Source: CAZSDU01 sp964605775
GTDB lineage: Bacteria > Bacteroidota > Bacteroidia > Bacteroidales > FEN-979
NCBI GenBank assembly: GCA_964605775.1
Contig: CAZSDU010000027.1
Span: forward strand, 1-35,885
Direction of reading: 5' to 3'
DNA length: 35,885 bases
Position 1 is the stretch's first letter. Each line of letters begins with the position of its first letter. Of this stretch, positions 1 through 9,829 are shown one piece after another. The translations under genes and the position numbers were made by a program. The notes under the pieces are model-generated. The model ran no database searches, was not told the origin of the DNA, and saw only the letters and a list, made by a program, of their open reading frames with translations.

Positions 1-48
1 ACCAGCTCACCAACTCACCAGCTCACCAACTCACCAACTCACCAGCTT
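1..48 (-). repeat. 8-bp tandem repeat after porV
   Basis: Six units of an octamer (ACCAGCTC or ACCAACTC on the plus strand) run from base 1 and overlap the porV stop codon. Read in the direction of porV, the array is GCTGGTGA/GTTGGTGA and starts directly at the TAA stop. The same repeat, in the same orientation relative to the gene, follows the AOR gene and the wtpB gene. The window edge lies inside the array, so its true length is unknown. Confidence 0.9.
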
Positions 49-1234
49 AATTAGCTCCCTTTTCCTTGGCGGTTTTTATCTTATCAAAATTGAATAAGAG
101 GGTAAACTGCAGGGTGTTTTGCAGGGGGTTGTTCTGGCGTACCGGGATCAGATAGGAGAAATCGAGTCCAAAGACATTATATCTCAGACCGGCGCCCAGG
201 GTAAAAAACTGACGATCGCCCTTATATTTTGACTCATAGAAATATCCTGCCCGGATAGAAAACAATTTGTTGTACCAGTATTCTGCCGAAGCCATAACGT
301 TGATTTCCTGCAATTCTTCCTTGAATCCATAGGGAGCATCATAGAATGACTGTATCATTCCCTGAACCACCGACACATTGGGATTCATCCCTTTTTTGAT
401 CACCTTTTGTCCGTCCGGACCGACTGAATCCTGATAATAGATTGGGGGAGTAGGAACCAGGAGTTTGCTGAATTCAACCCCGAAAGAAAGGCGGTTATAA
501 TCATCCAGGTCCATGGTAAAGGATGGGCCCAGGCGAAGGGTAGTAGGAATAAAGTCGGGAAACACTGTGGAACTGCTGTAAGAAATTTTTGTTCCGATAT
601 TCACAATGCTTAACCCAAAATCAATCCAGGCATCCTTGAGCCCTTTGATTTCTAATTCTTTATGATAATATATGGCAATATCTGCAGCACCCGACATGCC
701 CGGGCGGGTTTCAATGGTCCCGTTATAGCCAGGGGTCAGGTTAGAATAAATAAATTTCCCCACAATAGCTCCAGAGAAGGAAGGAGAAAATTTCCTGGCA
801 TAGGTTGCGTCAATGGCAAATTCATTGGGTTTATAGCTTCCGAGATCCTGACCCTGATCGCCGGTATAATTGACTTCCCCCATGGAAAAAAACCTTAGTG
901 AGGCGGCAATGGCTTGTTTATCACCCAGCTTCCCAAAACCAACCACGGAAGCAAGGCCAATATCATTGACCAGACCCCTTAACCAGGGAACGTAACCCAC
1001 ACCAAAACCGAAAGCTTTATCCGCAAACGCGTATTTTGCAGGGTTCCAGAATATGGAATAAGCATCAGGCGTGGTAGAAACACCCATATCTCCCAAGCCC
1101 CCCCCACGGGCATCCGGTGCAATGGTTAAAAAGGGCACGGCTGTCGTAATGACATTGGGTTGCTCGCTATCTTGTCCAAAGGTGTTCGTCAATATCAACG
1201 TAAGTCCGCATAATAAAAAAAATCTGCTCTTCAT
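47..1234 (-). CDS. porV: T9SS outer-membrane protein PorV (LptO)
   Basis: PorV is a FadL-like outer-membrane beta-barrel of the type IX secretion system. In the known system it binds the C-terminal signal of secreted cargo and hands it to the sortase PorU. The protein starts with a signal peptide (MKSRFFLLCGLTLILTNTFG, cut before Gln). Near the mature N-terminus it carries the family signature GGGLGDMGVSTTPDAYSIFW, followed by alternating beta-strand sequence. The length of about 395 residues fits the family. A more upstream ATG at 1252 would add six residues (MTGTRK). I prefer 1234 because it places the signal peptide at the N-terminus. It lies 108 bases downstream of the shorter PorU-like gene on the same strand, as expected for the porU-porV pairing. 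Identification is firm; the start is less certain. Confidence 0.95.
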   Translation of the reverse strand: MKSRFFLLCGLTLILTNTFGQDSEQPNVITTAVPFLTIAPDARGGGLGDMGVSTTPDAYSIFWNPAKYAFADKAFGFGVGYVPWLRGLVNDIGLASVVGFGKLGDKQAIAASLRFFSMGEVNYTGDQGQDLGSYKPNEFAIDATYARKFSPSFSGAIVGKFIYSNLTPGYNGTIETRPGMSGAADIAIYYHKELEIKGLKDAWIDFGLSIVNIGTKISYSSSTVFPDFIPTTLRLGPSFTMDLDDYNRLSFGVEFSKLLVPTPPIYYQDSVGPDGQKVIKKGMNPNVSVVQGMIQSFYDAPYGFKEELQEINVMASAEYWYNKLFSIRAGYFYESKYKGDRQFFTLGAGLRYNVFGLDFSYLIPVRQNNPLQNTLQFTLLFNFDKIKTAKEKGAN

Positions 1235-1342
1235 TTTTCTGGTTCCTGTCATTTGATTTCAATTTTCGTAATTAGAGAAAGTAACGCATTGTAGTTATAA
1301 ATATTGCCTGTAACAGCAGAAAGACCCTATCCCATAAAGTCA

Positions 1343-4300
1343 TTATCTGATTATCACGAGCTTCTGAGAGGCTTCTCCATATGTTCCATGGGCTCCTCTG
1401 AATTTAATTTTGTAAGGATAAATTCCTGAGCGCAGCTTCATCCCATAATTGTTGGTCCCATCCCAGGAATACATCAAAGGTTCTTCCGGGCACTCGACAT
1501 GCCTGTAATTCAGATTTCTGACTACCTGTCCCTGAAGATTGTAAATGACGATCTCGACATCCAGGGACCCGCTTCCCCTGACCGGGGAAAAACGGAAATT
1601 CGTCTGGTCGGTCATGGGATTAGGGTAGTTCATAATATCTTTGACCATAAGGTTAGAAGTGACCCGGAATGCGATCTCTTCTTCTGAGGAATTATTATAC
1701 ATATCCCAGGCCTTGATCAGGAGGGTATGTTCTCCCGGTTCAAGATTTGAAAATGAATAATTGAGGCTGCCCCTGGTGAAGCTCCCGAACTCCGGCTGGT
1801 AGTAATCGTTGAGTACGACTGCATTTTTCCAGTCTCCGTCAAGAACTCCGAGTATTTCATGTCCGATGCCGAGACCCAGGTAATTAATTCCGTTGGTATC
1901 ATAAAGATCCGCGATCAGCAGCGGGTTAAAACTTGTCTTACCTCCCGGAACGAAGCTCCTGTCGTTCATAAAAATACGAATTCCCGGACCCTCATTTTCC
2001 GGATCGATGTCGGGATTTCTTCCGCCTATGATCAGCTGATCAGAAAATCCGGCGGCATCGGTAAATCCGTTCCCGGCATAATGACTCAACTTGCCTTTCC
2101 CGAACTGCAGGGCAAGGTCTTTGGGAAGGATAAAGGTGTAAGAAAATTCCCCACCGCTTACCGGAGCAGAGCCGGTATGCAGGAGACTGTTTTGCATGTT
2201 GAAATTGGCGGGATAAGCATCATTGGTATTTCCAAGGGTAGTATAAGTAACCGGTTTATCAAAGACTTTGGCATCAAGAAAACCATTAAAGGACGGCATC
2301 TTCTCTCCTGCACTGTTTTCAATGATTCCTGTGACGCTGACCATGGAAAGACCCAGTAAGGTGTCGGCTTCACCAACAGGTTTCTGGTTGATTGTCAGGG
2401 TTTTGACCTTATACTCAGGGAAAGCAATAGCTTGGGCAGGATCTCCGAGGAGAACAAAATTCCGGATATTGACATTGTTGCCGTTTTTGTTTTTGGAGAT
2501 CCTGATCAGGTCCCCCATATACAGGTATTTTTCATCGACCTTATCCATCAGATGATGGAAAAAACTGGTATCCAGCCTGAAGTTGGAAGTTGAAAGCGAT
2601 AGTCTTGTAGTGGAGTAGAGGGCGATTGCTCCACCCCCGGGATGCAGAATGACCATCTCTCCGGCCGAAAGTCTTTCGGGGTTATCGAAACGACTGAATT
2701 CGCATGTAGCAGTAACAAAGACCGGTAATTTTGAATAGTTCTTCCAGCTGTTTATATCGGCAATGGTGAGTGTTTTTTCATTGCTCCAGCCATCTTCCCC
2801 GCCATGACCCGTATAATTGATAATCAGGCTTCCTTTTTCCACCGCCTTGTTGATGGCTTTGGTGGCTTCCGGAAAGCGATAGCCCCCGGGAATGGAAACG
2901 ATGGGATAAGCGTCAAAATAGATTTTTTCAATGTTGAAAACGGGGTATTTCTGAGCGGTTATCCTGGACAGTTCCTGGGCCTGATCAAAATGAAGGTTGT
3001 CATTTTCATCATCGGCTACGAAAGTGATCACATTCCTCCAATCTGCCATGACCGAATCGAGATTCAGGGAATAATGCTGTATTTTATTCACCATTTGCCT
3101 GGCTTCTTCAATCGTTGACACTGGAAATCTTCCAATCCCGATATCAATCTGCCCGTTGGCTTCCTGACCCTGGCTATCACCCATGATGCCATAATAATCA
3201 TCTGTGACAAATGTGCCGACAAATTTCAGGGATTCGATTGATTGAAATGTCGGGATCTTATTATTGTTACCGGGGATCCTGTTTTTCGGATCATATGATC
3301 CGTCGCCGAAAAGTAACAAATAACGGGGTGCGTTATCTGCTTTCCCTCTGTCATAAAGCATTTTCATATAATCCCTGATGGCAGTGAGATCAGGTTTGCC
3401 TGAAGCGAATTCATGATAAACCTGGGTCGTGGTGACAATATTCACACTGATCTGTGATTTGGAGCGGTGGAATCCGGCCAGTTCTTCTGCCTGATCAAGG
3501 AAATCAGGATGGGTCACGATAACCATTTGGGAAGCCTGATCTCCATGCAGGTTTTGATTTTGGACCGGCCCGGAAATCCTGACCGGATAAAATAACGAGC
3601 CATCGAAGGCCACAAACTCACGAAGGGAATCCGTTGGCAGTCGGAAACGAAAAACCGTATCGGAAATCGAGCCCAGGATATTGAGGATGTTTCCCGGGTC
3701 ACTGATGTCCCAAACCCTTAGCTCCGTACTGGCGTTTTTGAGCAGAAATTCGGTCACCCGATTGGGGTAAATGGTCAGGATATCACGAAAAAACATCTGA
3801 GACGGTTCAAAAACAAGACGGCGGGAACAGTTGACCTCGAGATAATTCAGCCAGCCAACAGAAGATTCACTGGGAAGAGTGTAGCGCAAGCCAAGGCGCA
3901 GATTTGGTTTAATTTTTAACAACAGGGTCTTTTTGGTTTTTGATTTTCCAAAATAATAGGTATTGTCGGGGTTAGTTAAGTCGACCTGAAGGGAGTCGAC
4001 CACCTTGTCATTCTGACTTAAAACAAAGCGGCTGACCGAGGTGGATCTAGCGGCCACAAAAGTCTTCACATAACAGGGAGAAGTCGAATCTGCCTGGGGC
4101 AAGTGGAAGGAAAAGTCATAGCTGGTTTTATCCTTATCGAAGACTTCGCCAAACCAAATTCTGCCTGAACGGATGAGATTAATGGCGTCCGTTTCGTGAA
4201 ACACATGCTCATTAAATCGCTGTGAGGTATAATTCTTTGGTTCCGTGGTGGAAGCATGATCTCTGACCCTTTTTCCGGGACCGAGATCCGCAGTAATAAA

Positions 4301-4723
4301 ATAGAATACTGAGTCGGAATAAAGATTTTTTTCATGGTTAAACGTCTTCACTTCCGGATCATAAATCCATTGATCAGGGGATTCTCCGAAAAACAGAAAA
4401 TAATCCCCTGGATCAAGATGACCATCCCCTCCGTCAACCACCTGTATAGTGTTCTCACGCAAGTCATCGATACGGTATGCCGCATTTGATTCAGGGAGCA
4501 TTCCACCGCCATTTCCGTACAACCGGATATGCCCTGGATCGATCTGGCTAACATCCATCCCCAGGGCGAGGAGATCCTGATAAGTCACCTGGTAAATCCC
4601 GTTTTGGGTGACCGAGATTTTAAACCACCTGCCCGTGGCCAGCACCGATGCATTGGTATATGGATGGCCGGCTGGTAAAAAGAGCGGAAGCAACAGCAGG
4701 AATATGATCAAACGGATTTTCAA
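1343..4723 (-). CDS. Second PorU-like C25 peptidase, lacking the N-terminal region
   Basis: This is a paralogue of the neighbouring full-length PorU. A signal peptide (about residues 1-24) leads straight into the region that begins VLATGRWFKISV, which matches residues near 180 of the larger protein; about 160 N-terminal residues are absent. The gingipain-like C25 domain has the candidate catalytic His640 (NYTGHGG) and Cys674 (TATCEFSRF), with the same 34-residue spacing as in the larger paralogue. A FlgD-like/CTD-like C-terminal module (NYPNPM ... SGIYPYKIKF) closes the protein. The start codon is TTG: an in-frame TGA lies two codons upstream, and the next Met is beyond residue 50, so no ATG start would keep the signal peptide. 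The gene follows the larger porU after 34 bases. It may be a second active sortase or a specialised version. The family call is firm; which paralogue is the housekeeping sortase is inference. Confidence 0.9.
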   Translation of the reverse strand: MKIRLIIFLLLLPLFLPAGHPYTNASVLATGRWFKISVTQNGIYQVTYQDLLALGMDVSQIDPGHIRLYGNGGGMLPESNAAYRIDDLRENTIQVVDGGDGHLDPGDYFLFFGESPDQWIYDPEVKTFNHEKNLYSDSVFYFITADLGPGKRVRDHASTTEPKNYTSQRFNEHVFHETDAINLIRSGRIWFGEVFDKDKTSYDFSFHLPQADSTSPCYVKTFVAARSTSVSRFVLSQNDKVVDSLQVDLTNPDNTYYFGKSKTKKTLLLKIKPNLRLGLRYTLPSESSVGWLNYLEVNCSRRLVFEPSQMFFRDILTIYPNRVTEFLLKNASTELRVWDISDPGNILNILGSISDTVFRFRLPTDSLREFVAFDGSLFYPVRISGPVQNQNLHGDQASQMVIVTHPDFLDQAEELAGFHRSKSQISVNIVTTTQVYHEFASGKPDLTAIRDYMKMLYDRGKADNAPRYLLLFGDGSYDPKNRIPGNNNKIPTFQSIESLKFVGTFVTDDYYGIMGDSQGQEANGQIDIGIGRFPVSTIEEARQMVNKIQHYSLNLDSVMADWRNVITFVADDENDNLHFDQAQELSRITAQKYPVFNIEKIYFDAYPIVSIPGGYRFPEATKAINKAVEKGSLIINYTGHGGEDGWSNEKTLTIADINSWKNYSKLPVFVTATCEFSRFDNPERLSAGEMVILHPGGGAIALYSTTRLSLSTSNFRLDTSFFHHLMDKVDEKYLYMGDLIRISKNKNGNNVNIRNFVLLGDPAQAIAFPEYKVKTLTINQKPVGEADTLLGLSMVSVTGIIENSAGEKMPSFNGFLDAKVFDKPVTYTTLGNTNDAYPANFNMQNSLLHTGSAPVSGGEFSYTFILPKDLALQFGKGKLSHYAGNGFTDAAGFSDQLIIGGRNPDIDPENEGPGIRIFMNDRSFVPGGKTSFNPLLIADLYDTNGINYLGLGIGHEILGVLDGDWKNAVVLNDYYQPEFGSFTRGSLNYSFSNLEPGEHTLLIKAWDMYNNSSEEEIAFRVTSNLMVKDIMNYPNPMTDQTNFRFSPVRGSGSLDVEIVIYNLQGQVVRNLNYRHVECPEEPLMYSWDGTNNYGMKLRSGIYPYKIKFRGAHGTYGEASQKLVIIR

Positions 4724-4744
4724 AGCTCAGTTGTAAAAAGTTTG

Positions 4745-4752
4745 CAAATTTA
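4745..4752 (-). promoter_or_regulatory. Candidate -7 promoter element for the second porU
   Basis: On the minus strand this reads TAAATTTG, a perfect match to the Bacteroidota -7 consensus TAnnTTTG. It is in the 34-base gap between the two porU genes. A TTG trinucleotide lies 20 bases upstream, inside the end of the first porU. The paralogue may therefore have its own transcript in addition to read-through. Confidence 0.4.
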
Positions 4753-4757
4753 GGTAA

Positions 4758-7700
4758 TTAACGGATGACCACCAATTTTGAGGAAAGATGGCTGGAAGTT
4801 CCATTGGGTAGGGTCATCAGTACATGATATACATAAGTCCCAGAACTTATCTTCCAACCCTGATCAGTCGTTCCATCCCAGGTCACCGGTTCCACCCTGT
4901 AGCCATCGGAATAAAGACTTTTTCGGATCGTTTTCAGCAGTGCACCATAGAGGTTATAAATTCTGATCTCCACCCCAAGGACCTGGTTGATCTGATTGGT
5001 CTCGAAGGAAAAGGTGGTATGGTTTCTCATCGGATTGGGATAGTTGATCAAGCGTTGAAAAGCAAATTCGGAAGAAGAGATCACGTGGAAATCGATTCCG
5101 GCTTCCGATGAGTTATTATAAACATCCCACACCTTAAGGGTAATATGGTGAGAACCTTCCGGTAGTTTACTCAGGGGATATGCGATCACTCCGCTTTTAT
5201 AAGTATTAAGGTCAGATACATAGTACTCATTTAAAATAAAGGGATAACTCGTCTTGTCATCCAAAACCGCGGTGATATCGTGGCCGATACCATTTCCCAC
5301 GGTATTGATCCCCGACTCATCGCTGACGTCGGCCAACAAAAGCGGGTTCTGGTTTGTGATCCCGCCTGAAACGAAATTCCGGTCATTCAGGTAAAGTCGG
5401 ATCAGCGGACCCTGGTCATCGATGATGGCTTCATTGTTATACCCTCCGACAATGATATCCTCATCGAAACCCTGGGCATCTGTTTCTTCATTACGGGCGT
5501 AATAACTGATCTTTCCCAGACCATATTGATAGGCGATATCCTTGGGAACGATGAAAGTAAAGGAAAAATCGCCATTCATCACCTCGACCTTCCCTTTATA
5601 AACAGGGTTCTTTCTCAGGTAGAACTTTACCGGGTTAAGGCCGTCATTGCCTTTGGTGAATATTTCAGAGGCTTTGTCGAAGACGGTAGGGAAAACTGTA
5701 CCGTCAAAATTGTTAACCTTTTGCCCTGATTCATCCTGGACTTCACCGGTAATCGTTATTTCCGAGAGGGCCCTGAGGGTATCAGGAGCAACGGAAAGCT
5801 GATGGTTGTCAATAATGGAAGTGGTCACCACATTGAGCTCCGGATAGGCCATTCTCAGAGCGGGGTCTCCAATAAGGGCAAATTTTCTGGCATTCATATT
5901 GGTTCCCATATTTTTCTTGGAAAGCACGATCAGGTCTCCCATTTTATGTGGGATGCCTCCGGGTTTTTTAAATACATTATTATAGAAATTCACCGATAAG
6001 GTCTTATTCGATCCGGCAAAAGTCAGTCGGGTGGTTGTAAAGAGGGCAATCCCTCCCCCGTATGAATTCAGGAATACGTATTCACCAGCAGAAACCCTTT
6101 CCGGGTCATCAAAACGGCTGAACTCACAGGTCGCCGTCATGAATACAGGCATACGGTCATAATTTCTCCAACCTTTGATATCCGGAACTTCAAGTACCCT
6201 TTCGTGCGACCAGCCTACCTCGCCGCCATGTCCGATATAATTGATGACCAATGCGCCTTTTTCTACCCGTTTATTGATGGCTTCATTCACTTCAGGGTAA
6301 CGGGCTCCCCCCGGAGTAGAAACCTGGGTATAGCTGTCGAGATAGATTTTATCGTTGTTATAAGCTTTGTGATTGCTTTCAAGGATCTTTACCAAGTCTT
6401 CAGAATCATTGATAAAAAGGTTCCCCCCTTCGTCCTGGTCGTCGGCTACAAAGCAAACTACATTCCGCCAATCATTCTTCACCGAATCTGAATTGGCGCA
6501 ATAATGAAACACTTTAGCAATGGCTGATTGAGCTTCTTCCACAGTGCTAACGGGAAATCTGCCAATGCCTATATCTATTTCCCCTACTGAACCCTGACCT
6601 TCACCATCATCCATCAATCCGAAAAAATCATCCGTCACATAGGAGTTAATGGGATCCAGCGAGTTTTCAGACTGGTAAGAAGGAACCAGGTTAGTATTGT
6701 TCTGAATCCTGTTTTTATAATCATAGGAAGCATCTCCAAAAAAAAGAAGGTATCTGGGTTCTTTACCCGGAATTGCCCTGTCGTACATCATTTTGACAAA
6801 ATCACGGATGGCCGCGACATCCTGTGCTCCGGAGGAAAATTCATGATAGATTTGCTCCGGTGTCACGGTAAGCACACTCAGACCGCTGTGTTGACGGTGA
6901 AATTCGGCCAGTTTTTCTGCTTCAGTAAAAAAAACCTGAGGAGAAACGATGATATAATCCACGACTGGCTGTCCATGCAGGTTTTGATTCGGAACACTGC
7001 CGGAAAATTCCGGGCTGTAAAATGAACTTCCGTCGAAAGCAATAAATTCACGGATGGTATCGGTAGGCAGTCGAAAGACTTCCTTGTTCCCATCCTTGGC
7101 CGTGAGGATCAGCCGAATGGAATCCCTGCGGGAAACATCCCATAGGGTAAGGGTTTGTCCCTGTCCGGTCAGGGTAAACTCACTGATCTTTCCAGAGCCG
7201 GAACCCAGCACAGAGCGGAAAGCCATCTGCGAGCCCGACATTTTCAGCAAGCGCCTGACATTCATCTCGAAATAATTCAGGTAACCGGAAGCGCTGGGAT
7301 TTGGTTTATTATACGTTAGGCGGATATCAATCACCGGACTGGTCGAAATAAAAGTGGAAGAACCGCTTCGTTCATGGGCATATTCATCGGTATATTGATT
7401 TCCGGTCGCCGGTACAAGGATATTGATAAGGTTTTTACCTTTTACCGTGGCCGTAAAGGAAGTGCTTCCCTTGGTGGAACGCGCGGCCACCACCGCGGTA
7501 AGATTTGCAAATGAAGCCGTATCGAGGTCGGGAAAACTGAAGGTATAATTTCTTATGGTGGTGACATCAAAATTTTCCCGGTCATACCATTCCCGGCCTG
7601 ATTTAATCAGGTTAACATCGTCTTTTTCATAAAAGGCATAATCGTTGAACTTGGTGATGATATGCGTGGCAGGCACAGTCGTCGAAGATTCGGAAACCAA

Positions 7701-8624
7701 TCGTTTACCTCTGCCCAGATCAAAATTCAGAAAATAATAGGTAAGGTCGGAATAAACATTTTTCTTATGGTGAAAGCGGTTGTCCTGTTTACTGTAATAC
7801 CAGGTATCGGGAGATTCCCCGTAAAAAAGGATATAGTCGTCGGGATCGAATTTTCCGTCTGCTTCACCTGCCACATAAATCGAATTCTCCATCAGGTCAT
7901 CGATCCGTTTAACCTGGTTGGATTCCGCCAGCATTCCTCCCCCGTTACCATAGATACGGATATTTCTCGGATCTATTCCGGAGGGATCGATATTTGCTTT
8001 TTTCAGGTCATTATACGACAGTTTGTAAATTCCGTTATTGCTGACGGCATATTTGAACCATGTCCCAGTAGCAAGAATGGAATTGGTCGCATGGGAACTC
8101 ACGGATTTATGTTGTTTAGCCATGGTTTCTTCCCGGGTTTCGATCTTCAGGGTAAAGGAGACCAGTCTTTCGAAGATACCACTTTCGGGATTTTTCCGGA
8201 TGGGCAGGATGCTGACCATGAGGGAAGAAATTTTCCGGTATGTCGAAAGATCAGGGTAGAGGAGAAATTCGGAGGTCACTTTATCTCTGTCCAGCATCAT
8301 GGATGAGACAGAATCAGGGATGGGAAGGACGACCATGTCAAGCAGTTCCATGGAAAGGATATCATCGCTGTTGTTTTCCGATGGAAAATTCAACACATAA
8401 AAAGGGAGATTGCCGAATCCATCACGCTGGATATATCCGTCAAAAGAAAGGAAATAAACAGCAGGAAATCCCGGCTCGTGAATCAGTTTTACAGTGTTCC
8501 AGCTGATCTTGCGGGAGGCTGTATAGGAAGATGCCAGAACCGGTGCAATCAGGGAAAAGAAAACGGAAATCAACAGGGAATATACGATTAAACCTGGCTG
8601 GTGAAGTATCTTTTTTAAATCCAT
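4758..8624 (-). CDS. porU: T9SS C-terminal signal peptidase/sortase PorU
   Basis: PorU is the cell-surface sortase of the type IX system. It removes the C-terminal sorting domain of cargo proteins and attaches them to anionic lipopolysaccharide. At 1288 residues the protein has a signal peptide (about 1-31), an N-terminal beta-rich region (about 32-175), a gingipain-like C25 peptidase region, and a C-terminal FlgD-like/CTD module (NYPNPM ... SGTYVYHVLM). The predicted catalytic pair is His799 in NYIGHGGEVGW and Cys833 in TATCEFSRFDDPE. It is the first gene of a minus-strand run with a second PorU-like gene and porV, divergent from sprF and gldJ. The 185-base divergent gap shows no perfect -7 element for this gene. 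Its length fits known PorU proteins better than that of the shorter paralogue. Confidence 0.95.
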   Translation of the reverse strand: MDLKKILHQPGLIVYSLLISVFFSLIAPVLASSYTASRKISWNTVKLIHEPGFPAVYFLSFDGYIQRDGFGNLPFYVLNFPSENNSDDILSMELLDMVVLPIPDSVSSMMLDRDKVTSEFLLYPDLSTYRKISSLMVSILPIRKNPESGIFERLVSFTLKIETREETMAKQHKSVSSHATNSILATGTWFKYAVSNNGIYKLSYNDLKKANIDPSGIDPRNIRIYGNGGGMLAESNQVKRIDDLMENSIYVAGEADGKFDPDDYILFYGESPDTWYYSKQDNRFHHKKNVYSDLTYYFLNFDLGRGKRLVSESSTTVPATHIITKFNDYAFYEKDDVNLIKSGREWYDRENFDVTTIRNYTFSFPDLDTASFANLTAVVAARSTKGSTSFTATVKGKNLINILVPATGNQYTDEYAHERSGSSTFISTSPVIDIRLTYNKPNPSASGYLNYFEMNVRRLLKMSGSQMAFRSVLGSGSGKISEFTLTGQGQTLTLWDVSRRDSIRLILTAKDGNKEVFRLPTDTIREFIAFDGSSFYSPEFSGSVPNQNLHGQPVVDYIIVSPQVFFTEAEKLAEFHRQHSGLSVLTVTPEQIYHEFSSGAQDVAAIRDFVKMMYDRAIPGKEPRYLLFFGDASYDYKNRIQNNTNLVPSYQSENSLDPINSYVTDDFFGLMDDGEGQGSVGEIDIGIGRFPVSTVEEAQSAIAKVFHYCANSDSVKNDWRNVVCFVADDQDEGGNLFINDSEDLVKILESNHKAYNNDKIYLDSYTQVSTPGGARYPEVNEAINKRVEKGALVINYIGHGGEVGWSHERVLEVPDIKGWRNYDRMPVFMTATCEFSRFDDPERVSAGEYVFLNSYGGGIALFTTTRLTFAGSNKTLSVNFYNNVFKKPGGIPHKMGDLIVLSKKNMGTNMNARKFALIGDPALRMAYPELNVVTTSIIDNHQLSVAPDTLRALSEITITGEVQDESGQKVNNFDGTVFPTVFDKASEIFTKGNDGLNPVKFYLRKNPVYKGKVEVMNGDFSFTFIVPKDIAYQYGLGKISYYARNEETDAQGFDEDIIVGGYNNEAIIDDQGPLIRLYLNDRNFVSGGITNQNPLLLADVSDESGINTVGNGIGHDITAVLDDKTSYPFILNEYYVSDLNTYKSGVIAYPLSKLPEGSHHITLKVWDVYNNSSEAGIDFHVISSSEFAFQRLINYPNPMRNHTTFSFETNQINQVLGVEIRIYNLYGALLKTIRKSLYSDGYRVEPVTWDGTTDQGWKISSGTYVYHVLMTLPNGTSSHLSSKLVVIR

Positions 8625-8768
8625 AATCCGGAAGTTAGTACTATATCAGACATACCGGGCTGGCAAAAAGTTTGCAAAAAAAACCCGGATTGATATTTTT
8701 TTAATTCATTAAACGTTATACCCTGGTTAATATTGTCGAAACCCGGAGGTGGAAATTCATTTTTTTCG

Positions 8769-8776
8769 TAATATTG
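8769..8776 (+). promoter_or_regulatory. Weak candidate -7 element for sprF
   Basis: TAATATTG differs from TAnnTTTG at one position. It lies 34 bases before the sprF start in the divergent porU/sprF gap. The same octamer also occurs at 8728-8735. No good -33 element is visible, so this is only suggestive. Confidence 0.25.
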
Positions 8777-8809
8777 TAAACTGAAATAAACCCTGTTGCG
8801 ATCGTAGTT

Positions 8810-9802
8810 ATGTTTAAAAAAAACATCGTAATCATTCTTTTTTTTCTTGTATTATTCAGCATGAAAGGGTTTACTCAGGATCCGCATTTTTCACAGTTCT
8901 ATGCCAATCCCCTATATTTGAACCCTGCACTGGCAGGTGCCACGGGTTGTCCGCGTTTGATCGGCAACTACCGTAATCAATGGCCCGCCCTGGGCAAAGC
9001 ATTCAACACCTACAATGCTTCTTATGATCAGTATGTTAAATTCCTGCATGGAGGGGTCGGATTGCTTTTTATGGCCGACCGGGCGGGTGGTGGCAATCTG
9101 AATACCACCACCATCAGTCTGATCTATGCTTATAAATTCAACATCACCGACCGTCTTTCTGCCAGTACTGCCGTCAAAGTGGGTTATTATCAGCGTCATT
9201 TAGCCTGGGAAAAACTGATTTTCGAAGATCAGATCGATCCGTTGAACGGCAATATTCGTCCTTATACGGATGAACAGCCTCCGGATAACAGCACCATAGG
9301 TGTCCCTGACTTCTCCGCCGGAGTATTCATGGATTATGAGGGCAAAATTTACGGGGGTATTTCTGTGGATCATCTTTCCCAGCCCAAAGTGGGGTTCTAT
9401 GCGGATAACAACACCCAGTTATATATGAAATTCACCATTCATGCAGGCTCGGTAATCAATCTTCGCCGGGGAGGGGAAGATGAGGAGCGTGAGTTTTCCA
9501 TCTCTCCCAATGTTTTATACCAGCAACAATTCCAATTTCATCAGCTGAATATCGGTTTTTATATGACTGTGGATCCGGTCATCGGTGGATTATGGTTCCG
9601 CCATAACTTTGAAAACGCTGACGCCCTGATTCCCATGTTGGGTGTTCATTATAAAAATTTAACCGTTGCCTATAGCTATGATTTTACGATTTCAAAGCTA
9701 AAAGGCGCGACTGGCGGGGCTCACGAGATATCTGCCTCATGGCAATTCCCCTGCACAGAAAAAAGAAGACATATTAGGGCAATAAAATGCCCCAGATTTT
9801 AG
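8810..9802 (+). CDS. PorP/SprF family T9SS outer-membrane protein
   Basis: This 330-residue protein belongs to the PorP/SprF family, predicted outer-membrane barrels needed for secretion or surface assembly of particular T9SS substrates such as the SprB adhesin. A signal peptide (about residues 1-22, ending GFTQ) is followed by the family hallmark DPHFSQFYANPLYLNPALAG and by the conserved GNYRNQWP. The rest is beta-strand-rich, with motifs typical of the family (GVGLLFMADRAGG). It is 27 bases upstream of gldJ on the same strand and divergent from porU. Bacteroidota genomes often hold several paralogues paired with a large adhesin. No such adhesin is in this window, so the copy may serve the core machinery. 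Confidence 0.92.
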   Translation: MFKKNIVIILFFLVLFSMKGFTQDPHFSQFYANPLYLNPALAGATGCPRLIGNYRNQWPALGKAFNTYNASYDQYVKFLHGGVGLLFMADRAGGGNLNTTTISLIYAYKFNITDRLSASTAVKVGYYQRHLAWEKLIFEDQIDPLNGNIRPYTDEQPPDNSTIGVPDFSAGVFMDYEGKIYGGISVDHLSQPKVGFYADNNTQLYMKFTIHAGSVINLRRGGEDEEREFSISPNVLYQQQFQFHQLNIGFYMTVDPVIGGLWFRHNFENADALIPMLGVHYKNLTVAYSYDFTISKLKGATGGAHEISASWQFPCTEKRRHIRAIKCPRF

Positions 9803-9805
9803 TTA

Positions 9806-9813
9806 TATATTTG
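9806..9813 (+). promoter_or_regulatory. Candidate -7 promoter element for gldJ
   Basis: TATATTTG is a perfect TAnnTTTG match inside the 27-base gap between sprF and gldJ. The gldJ ATG follows 16 bases after it, which implies a very short leader. No clear -33 element is seen. It would allow gldJ-murF-anmK-folC to be transcribed apart from sprF. Confidence 0.4.
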
Positions 9814-9829
9814 CAAAAAATTTTAAAGC

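Noticed and set aside
1859..2359. A 166-codon plus-strand frame antisense to the second porU
   Set aside because: The minus strand encodes a continuous PorU-like protein here; this frame has no domain or start signal of its own.
7662..8306. A 214-codon open frame on the plus strand, antisense to porU
   Set aside because: It lies wholly within a clear PorU coding region with conserved motifs on the other strand, has no recognisable domain and reads as a shadow frame.
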